Position numbers and translations under genes: made by a program
Part shown: piece by piece, positions 59,552 to 64,000 of the stretch
How positions within the stretch are numbered: position 1 is the first letter of the stretch
How the letters are laid out: each line of letters begins with the position of its first letter
Assembly: GCF_030410395.1 (NCBI RefSeq)
Contig: NZ_JAUHHF010000011.1
Coordinates: 52,064 to 116,063, forward strand
Length of the DNA stretch: 64,000 bases
DNA from: Zwartia panacis
Lineage (GTDB): Bacteria > Pseudomonadota > Gammaproteobacteria > Burkholderiales > Burkholderiaceae_B
Direction of reading: 5' to 3'
Notes under the pieces: generated by a model
The model's database searches: none
Told to the model about the DNA's origin: nothing
Seen by the model: only the letters and a program-made list of their open reading frames with translations

Positions 59552-59992
59552 TTAGTCCTTTTTAGGCCAAAGCACCATTTGTGTACAGCGAAAGATCGCG
59601 ATTTTCTTGTCCGTTGCAGCATCGGTGACGATGGCATCCCAAACCTGGGTGTTACCACCGAGATGTTGCGCTGTTGCAGTGCAGCGGATGATGGCGCCTT
59701 CGCCACGCACGGTTCCCAAGTGATTGCTCTTGAGTTCAATCGTGGTAAACGAGACAGCGCCTTCGGGCAAATGGGCAATCGTCGCATAGCCGCAGGTTGT
59801 ATCGGCCAGCGCAATCACACTGGCAGCGTGAAGGTATGTGTTGGGGGCGAAATGGACTTTGCGCAGTTTCATCTGGCTCTTGAGCGTGCCCTCGGAGAGT
59901 TCCAGCATTTCCACACCCATCAGGCCGGGCAAGTTTTCACCGCTACGCTGATTGAGTTCTTCGACGGTGACGGTGGGGCGAAGCTTGGGCAT
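59552..59992 (-). CDS. PaaI family thioesterase
   Basis: A 146-residue hot-dog thioesterase of the PaaI/YdiI type. The core reads GVEMLELSEGTLKSQMKL, then YLHAASVIALADTTCGYAT with the catalytic acid in ALADTTCG, and FTTIELKSNHLGT. The usual HGG of PaaI is LHAA here. It hydrolyses an aryl- or acyl-CoA in the cytosol. AGGA lies ~9 bases before the start. It is first in the thioesterase-nucleosidase-hydrolase run. Confidence 0.86.
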   Translation of the reverse strand: MPKLRPTVTVEELNQRSGENLPGLMGVEMLELSEGTLKSQMKLRKVHFAPNTYLHAASVIALADTTCGYATIAHLPEGAVSFTTIELKSNHLGTVRGEGAIIRCTATAQHLGGNTQVWDAIVTDAATDKKIAIFRCTQMVLWPKKD

Positions 59993-60064
59993 ACAAGATA
60001 TTCCTACAAGGTGACGGATTGAATTAACGTAAGATTATGCCGTAACCAATTCGAGTGGAAAGCC

Positions 60065-61282
60065 ATGACAACGACGCCTGTTTCAATTTCACGCCCTGGT
60101 CCCGAGTACGAGGCACATGTCCGCCAAGGGTTTTCGCAGCCCAGACTGGAACGTTTGGGTGCCTCTCTGGAGGAGCAGATCGCCAAGGGGATTTTCCCTG
60201 GTGCGGTGACCATGATCATGCGTCATGACGAGTGCGTCCATTTTGAAGCCTACGGTTTTCAGGACGCTGCTGGCAAGATTCCGATGGCACGCGACTCGAT
60301 TTTTCGTCTCGCGTCCATGACCAAACCACTGGTCACAGTCGCTGCGATGATGCTGGTCGAGCGCGGTCGTTTCAATCTTTACGATCCCATCACAAACTGG
60401 TTGCCCGAACTCAAAGACCTCAAGGTCGAGGCTCCCGAGGGGGACGTCCCCTTGATTCGTCCAATCACGATTCAGGATTTGATGCGACACACTGCAGGTT
60501 TCGTGCATGGCGATCGCGCGAAGTCACCGCGCATCAGAAAGCTCTACGACGAGCTGCATATCGAGGCCAGGGAGCATGATATTTTGGGTGATCAGATGCT
60601 CAAAAATCTCGGCACTATCCCGTTGGCGCATCAGCCCGGGACGTTCTGGGAATATTCGATCGCGGTCGATGTGTTGGGATTGCTGCTTGAGCGTGTCGAG
60701 AACAAGACGCTTGAGGAGATTCTGAATGTGTTGTTGATCAAACCGCTGGGCATGAAAGATACGACATGGTGGGTGGAGCCCGAGCGCCTGGGACGTCTCG
60801 CAGAAGCGCCCGATAGCGACCCTCTCAAGGCAGAGATGCTCAAAGCCTATCGGCAGACGACCAATCCTGTTGGCAGAACTTATTTGCGCGGTGGGGCAGG
60901 CTTGTTGGGCACTGCCGCCGACTACATGCGGTTTTTGCACATGATGCTGCGCGGCGGCGAGCTCGATGGACGCCGTTATTTGTCACGTCGTACCGTCGAG
61001 TTCATGTGCTCGGAACACACCGCTGGCATGGGCGGCACCACACAGGCCAATACAGGTCCCGGCTATGGTTTTGGCCTGGGCTTTGCTGTCAGACTGAGCC
61101 AGGGGATGTGCTGGGTGCCAGGCTCTCCCGGCGAGTCGCTGTGGTCTGGAGTATGGGGGACGAGCTTTTGGCTGGACTTTAAGGAGAACCTCACTGCGCT
61201 GATTTTGACGCAGGGACCCACACACAAAATCCAGAGTCGCATGTTGTACAAGACTCTGGTGTATTCAGCCTTGGTCAAATAA
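60065..61282 (+). CDS. Serine hydrolase, class C beta-lactamase/EstB family
   Basis: A 405-residue serine hydrolase with beta-lactamase/penicillin-binding fold. The nucleophile motif SxxK is SMTK at 84-87. The second motif Tyr is 197 in YSIAVD, so YxN is YSI as in EstB-type esterases rather than beta-lactamases. A late PGSPGESLWSGVWG may stand for the third motif. No signal peptide. It probably cleaves esters or amides in the cytosol. It precedes the Ldh-type dehydrogenase gene by 13 bases. Confidence 0.86.
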   Translation: MTTTPVSISRPGPEYEAHVRQGFSQPRLERLGASLEEQIAKGIFPGAVTMIMRHDECVHFEAYGFQDAAGKIPMARDSIFRLASMTKPLVTVAAMMLVERGRFNLYDPITNWLPELKDLKVEAPEGDVPLIRPITIQDLMRHTAGFVHGDRAKSPRIRKLYDELHIEAREHDILGDQMLKNLGTIPLAHQPGTFWEYSIAVDVLGLLLERVENKTLEEILNVLLIKPLGMKDTTWWVEPERLGRLAEAPDSDPLKAEMLKAYRQTTNPVGRTYLRGGAGLLGTAADYMRFLHMMLRGGELDGRRYLSRRTVEFMCSEHTAGMGGTTQANTGPGYGFGLGFAVRLSQGMCWVPGSPGESLWSGVWGTSFWLDFKENLTALILTQGPTHKIQSRMLYKTLVYSALVK

Positions 61283-61295
61283 TCCAGTCGTCGAC

Positions 61296-62357
61296 ATGAA
61301 TCTGTCCGAAAAAGATTTCAAACTGAATCAACCTGTTGATCCCGCAAGCCTGCAAGCCTTGGCGGCGGCGGTCTACCGCAGTATCGGTGTCCCTGAGCAA
61401 GAGGCGTGGTTGGCCGCCGACACGCTGGTCCAGGCCGATTTATGGGGACATCAGTCGCATGGTCTGTTGCGGTTGGGTTGGTACTACGCGCGGCTGGAGT
61501 CTGGCGCGATGAAGGCGCATACGCTCACAACGCTCGAAGTCGATGCGGGTGCTGTCGCGGTCATGGATGGGCACGATGGTGTTGGTCAGGTGATTACGCG
61601 TCGCGCCGTTGATGAAGCGATCTCGCGGGCCGGCAAGCATGGTGTCGGAATCGTTTCGATCCGCAACTCCAACCATTTTGGTACATGCATGTACTACACG
61701 CGTCTGGCCGCAGAGCAGGGTTGCATCATGATGCTGATGAGCAACGCCGGACCGAATATGGCACCCTGGGGTGGATTGAAAAAGAAAATTGGCACAAACC
61801 CCTGGTCCATTGCTGTGCCGGGCGGAGCGTACGGACCGGTGGTCATGGATATGGCTAATTCGGGTGTGGCGCGAGGCAAGATTTATCTTGCCAACAAACG
61901 GCGAGAGTCGATTCCTGACCACTGGGCTGTCGATGCGCGCGGCCGTCCCACCACGGATCCCAAGGCGGCTCTGGAGGGCTTCATTCTTCCGATGGCGGGT
62001 CACAAAGGCTACGTGATGGGCGTGATGGTGGATATTTTGTCAGGTGTATTGTCCGGAAGCCAGTTTCTCGATACTGTTCATGGACCGTATGACCCGATCC
62101 ACCGCAGCGGGGCCGGTCACTTTATGGTGGCGATGAATGTCGCGGCCTTTCAACCCTTGAGCGAATTTGAACAGCGAATAGATGCGTACATTCGGTCTTT
62201 GAAAGACGTTCCCGTGGCAGAAGGGCACGAACAGGTTTATTACCCAGGTGAAATGGAGAAATTGGCGGATCTGAAAAATCGGCAACAAGGTTTGTTGCTA
62301 CCAGAGGATACGCTCTCAGATGTGCTTCGCGTGGCCAGGCACGCGGGTGTATTGTAG
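61296..62357 (+). CDS. Ldh family oxidoreductase (malate/L-lactate/ureidoglycolate dehydrogenase type)
   Basis: A 353-residue NAD(P)-dependent dehydrogenase of the Ldh2/YlbC/ComC type, with its special fold. Seen: DLWGHQSHGLLRLGWY, VGIVSIRNSNHFGTCMYY with the catalytic His, KIGTNPWSIAVPGG, VVMDMANSGVARGK and MAGHKGYVMGVMVDIL. It interconverts a 2-hydroxy acid and a 2-keto acid in the cytosol. It starts 13 bases after the serine hydrolase; the cupin and Tat hydrolase genes follow. Confidence 0.92.
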   Translation: MNLSEKDFKLNQPVDPASLQALAAAVYRSIGVPEQEAWLAADTLVQADLWGHQSHGLLRLGWYYARLESGAMKAHTLTTLEVDAGAVAVMDGHDGVGQVITRRAVDEAISRAGKHGVGIVSIRNSNHFGTCMYYTRLAAEQGCIMMLMSNAGPNMAPWGGLKKKIGTNPWSIAVPGGAYGPVVMDMANSGVARGKIYLANKRRESIPDHWAVDARGRPTTDPKAALEGFILPMAGHKGYVMGVMVDILSGVLSGSQFLDTVHGPYDPIHRSGAGHFMVAMNVAAFQPLSEFEQRIDAYIRSLKDVPVAEGHEQVYYPGEMEKLADLKNRQQGLLLPEDTLSDVLRVARHAGVL

Positions 62358-62399
62358 AAAAATCAACTTCAACTCAACAGTCACGAACAGGCGGAGCTC

Positions 62400-62768
62400 A
62401 TGGAATTCAGTATTCAGCATGCCAAAGACAAGCCCTTCACGCATGATGGTTTGCGTGAGTATTTTGATTATCGTGATCTCGGTATTTTCGAGGCGACCAA
62501 GGGTGCAGCGGTGATGCATGTGATTCGCGCGAGCAAGGGCAGCAACGCGACGGGCGAGTGGCATCGCCACGAACTGGATTTTCAATTCGTCTATGTGCTC
62601 AAGGGTTGGGCTATTTTTGAGTACGAAGGGCATGGCGAGCATAAGCTGGTAGAGGGAACCTGCGTGCATCAGCCTCCTAATATCCGTCATCGTGAGATCT
62701 GTCACTCGGATGATTTTGAAGTACTGGAAATCGTGCTGCCTGGAAAATTCAAAACAGTCGCATTGTGA
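62400..62768 (+). CDS. Single-domain cupin protein
   Basis: A 122-residue cupin with a clear metal site: GEWHRHELDFQFVYVLKGWA (His-x-His, then Asp where Glu is usual) and PNIRHREICHSDD for the last His. No enzyme activity can be assigned; such small cupins are isomerases, dioxygenases or binding proteins. GGCGGAG lies before the start. Its stop overlaps the start of the Tat hydrolase gene (GTGA at 62765-62768), so the two are coupled. Confidence 0.83.
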   Translation: MEFSIQHAKDKPFTHDGLREYFDYRDLGIFEATKGAAVMHVIRASKGSNATGEWHRHELDFQFVYVLKGWAIFEYEGHGEHKLVEGTCVHQPPNIRHREICHSDDFEVLEIVLPGKFKTVAL

Positions 62769-63856
62769 GCGTATCGCGTCGGCGTTGTCTCCATACCCTT
62801 TGGGGAATGGGCACCTTAGGGGTCGCAGGAGTGGTGGGCTACCCCTCGCTCATCTGCGCACAAACGCGTAACGATGACAGTGGTGAAAAAACCGCTGGTG
62901 AAAAACCCGCTGGTGAAAAAACCGCTGGTGAAAAAACCGCAACTGACCCCGCTGTCGCGACAATCGTCCATCCTCAAACCGGTCGTTCGATCAAGTTGCG
63001 CATAAGATTGCCCGCAAAAATCGGACCGACAGGTTTGATCTTGTATTCCCCAGGCCTGGGTAGCGGTGTCTCCAATGGCCAGGCATGGTGTGAGGCCTGG
63101 AGACGTGCGGGTTATCTGGTGGTGACGCTTGCGCATCCGGTGACCGATGACGCACTCTGGCGCACCAGCGCCAAGCAGAGCTTCAAAACCAATATGCAAC
63201 TCGCACTCGCCGCTCAGCAATACAGCCTGCGCGTGTCAGACAGCAAGTTCGCTCTGGATTATTGTCTCGAGTCTACCCAGCTCGCCTCCTATGTGGATCG
63301 TGAAAGAATCGGTTTTGCCGGCCATTCGTATGGTGCCCTCACGGCTCAAACGATTGCGGGACAGCCACTTGGCACGCAGAGCCTGCGCGACCCAAGAATC
63401 AAGGCAGTCATCGCCTTTTCGCCTGGTGCTACCTCGCCCGAACGGGCACGCTCCATGTTCAAGGTCGAGATTCCGTTTTTTTGTATTACGGGTGATCACG
63501 ATCAGTTCGTGACCTTTAAAAAAGACGATGATGCGATTGTGCTCGGCGTGAGTCTAACCAATCGCGAATCAGTTTATGCCAATCTCCCCACAGGCAAAAA
63601 ACTTCAGCTCAAGGTAAGGGATGCCGATCACATGAGTTTTGCGGGTGAACCCGTCGATGCCAAGCGTTACAGTCGGGATATTCCTGTCTCGGATCAAGCG
63701 AATCAGGCGGTATGGGCACGCGTGAGTGAAATGACGACTGCTTTTTGGGAATACTATTTAGCCTCCGAGGGACGTTCGGTTCCGGCTACCCGTGAAGCTT
63801 TCGAGGCGCGTATGCGAGCGATGCAGGGCCCGGGCGACGAGTTGAAATTCGGGTAA
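62765..63856 (+). CDS. Tat-exported alpha/beta hydrolase with repeat-coded linker
   Basis: A 363-residue alpha/beta hydrolase (dienelactone hydrolase/platelet-activating-factor acetylhydrolase-like) with a twin-arginine signal (SRRRCLHTLWGMGTLG), hence exported folded. After the signal comes a Gly-Glu-Lys-Thr-Ala linker made of 15-base repeats, then the catalytic domain. It holds ILYSPGLGSGVSNG at the oxyanion hole, the nucleophile in FAGHSYGALTAQ, Asp in ITGDHDQF and His in DADHMSFAG. It starts with GTG overlapping the cupin stop. The IS30-type element ends about 15-25 bases after its stop codon, leaving the gene intact. Confidence 0.87.
   Translation: MSVSRRRCLHTLWGMGTLGVAGVVGYPSLICAQTRNDDSGEKTAGEKPAGEKTAGEKTATDPAVATIVHPQTGRSIKLRIRLPAKIGPTGLILYSPGLGSGVSNGQAWCEAWRRAGYLVVTLAHPVTDDALWRTSAKQSFKTNMQLALAAQQYSLRVSDSKFALDYCLESTQLASYVDRERIGFAGHSYGALTAQTIAGQPLGTQSLRDPRIKAVIAFSPGATSPERARSMFKVEIPFFCITGDHDQFVTFKKDDDAIVLGVSLTNRESVYANLPTGKKLQLKVRDADHMSFAGEPVDAKRYSRDIPVSDQANQAVWARVSEMTTAFWEYYLASEGRSVPATREAFEARMRAMQGPGDELKFG
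62882..62940 (+). repeat. 15-bp tandem repeat in the Tat hydrolase gene
   Basis: Four near-perfect copies of GGTGAAAAAACCGCT (the second has one change, AACCC for AAACC; the fourth lacks its last base). They code for Gly-Glu-Lys-Thr/Pro-Ala and keep the frame if the copy number changes. Runs of A in each unit are typical slippage sites. Confidence 0.92.
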
Positions 63857-63869
63857 ATTAAAAATCAAT

Positions 63870-64000
63870 ATTCAGTGGTTTCAAGTACGAAGTGCAACAC
63901 GGTTTAGGGACTGGTGAAACACTTCGTACGGAGTTTTAAAACCTAATCGTTTACGTGGTCGGTGATTAATACGATCTTGAATCATTTTAAGTTCATCCGC
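63870..64000 (-). mobile_element. End of an IS30-family insertion sequence, cut by the window edge
   Basis: The transposase 3' end and a terminal region TTTCAAGTACGAAGTGCAAC (63880-63899), which matches the pattern of IS30-family ends, where the inverted repeat overlaps the last transposase codons. The outer border is set only roughly, near 63870; the other end and the target duplication lie outside the window. Confidence 0.7.
63881..64000 (-). CDS. IS30-family transposase, C-terminal fragment
   Basis: Only the last 39 codons are in the window, read on the minus strand from 64000 to the TGA at 63881-63883. The peptide contains LKMIQDRINHRPRKRLGFKT followed by PYEVFHQSLNRVALRT, which is the classic end of IS30-family DDE transposases (the NxRPRKxLGFxTPxExF pattern after the catalytic Glu). 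The codon use, richer in A/T, differs from the neighbours, as expected for a mobile gene. The fragment is cut by the window, not by mutation. Confidence 0.88.
   Translation of the reverse strand, partial: ADELKMIQDRINHRPRKRLGFKTPYEVFHQSLNRVALRT

Noticed and set aside
59533..59563. Direct repeat TTTTAGTCCTT at the nucleosidase/thioesterase junction
   Set aside because: Two copies only, one partly in coding sequence; no sign of a mobile end or a terminator.
1..64000. rRNA, tRNA, CRISPR, prophage, toxin-antitoxin or restriction systems
   Set aside because: I looked in the gaps and among the proteins and saw no cloverleaf, spaced repeats, integrase, phage structural, or known defence gene. Every gap is under 300 bases and most is explained by leaders and terminators.

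Overview
The window looks like chromosomal DNA of a betaproteobacterium, most likely Burkholderiales and close to Alcaligenaceae. The grounds are a Bug-type solute receptor, three CaiB/BaiF CoA-transferases, DUF2848 and DUF2889 proteins, an LptF of the beta type, and a base composition in the mid-50s percent GC by eye. It is almost fully coding (about 57 genes, no gap above 300 bases), with short same-strand operons and many start/stop overlaps. I see no rRNA, tRNA, CRISPR array, prophage or plasmid functions. The only mobile DNA is the 3' end of an IS30-family transposase cut by the right edge.

Region by region. 0.1-8.7 kb: a DUF2848 protein, a membrane diguanylate cyclase, a Bug receptor divergent from an exported metallo-beta-lactamase-fold hydrolase, a lytic transglycosylase, a Kef-type cation/proton antiporter and a two-gene chromate transporter. 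8.7-14.2 kb: FKBP isomerase, LptF without LptG beside it, a Tat-exported aldo/keto reductase with an MFS/nucleotide-translocase-like carrier, DUF2889 and a PfkB-type sugar kinase. 14.3-20.6 kb: a compact CoA-dependent catabolic operon (CitE-like lyase, two CoA-transferases, acyl-CoA dehydrogenase, MaoC hydratase, MFS carrier). It has the parts needed to activate, oxidise, hydrate and cleave a branched C5 dicarboxylic acid such as methylsuccinate, mesaconate or itaconate. 20.6-26.4 kb: histidine phosphatase, UppP, FAH-family hydrolase, a third CoA-transferase, a crotonase with altered active site, and a minus-strand MFS-thioesterase-cupin operon.

27.9-31.9 kb: M20 peptidase, D-aminoacylase-like amidohydrolase and a DUF6817-like protein form an operon for N-acylated or amide substrates. 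32-38 kb: Cho nuclease, FAD oxidoreductase and hydratase in one operon; YaeQ; a dehalogenase with an SDR that lacks the SDR catalytic triad; a FrnE-like DsbA protein. 38.4-39.5 kb: an isocitrate/isopropylmalate dehydrogenase-family enzyme with a visible promoter and dyads. 39.6-53.2 kb: two complete tripartite RND efflux systems facing each other, with an alpha/beta hydrolase and a RodZ-like membrane protein between them. 53.4-56.8 kb: nitronate monooxygenase divergent from a thiol dioxygenase coupled to a four-domain rhodanese. 56.8-60 kb: a hydrolase, nucleosidase and thioesterase operon. 60-63.9 kb: serine hydrolase, Ldh-type dehydrogenase, cupin and Tat hydrolase operon, ending at the IS30 end.

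Overall this is a catabolic and efflux-rich accessory stretch with some housekeeping genes (lptF, uppP) scattered in it. It holds no recognisable classical transcription regulator, so control must come from elsewhere in the genome or from the dyads noted here.
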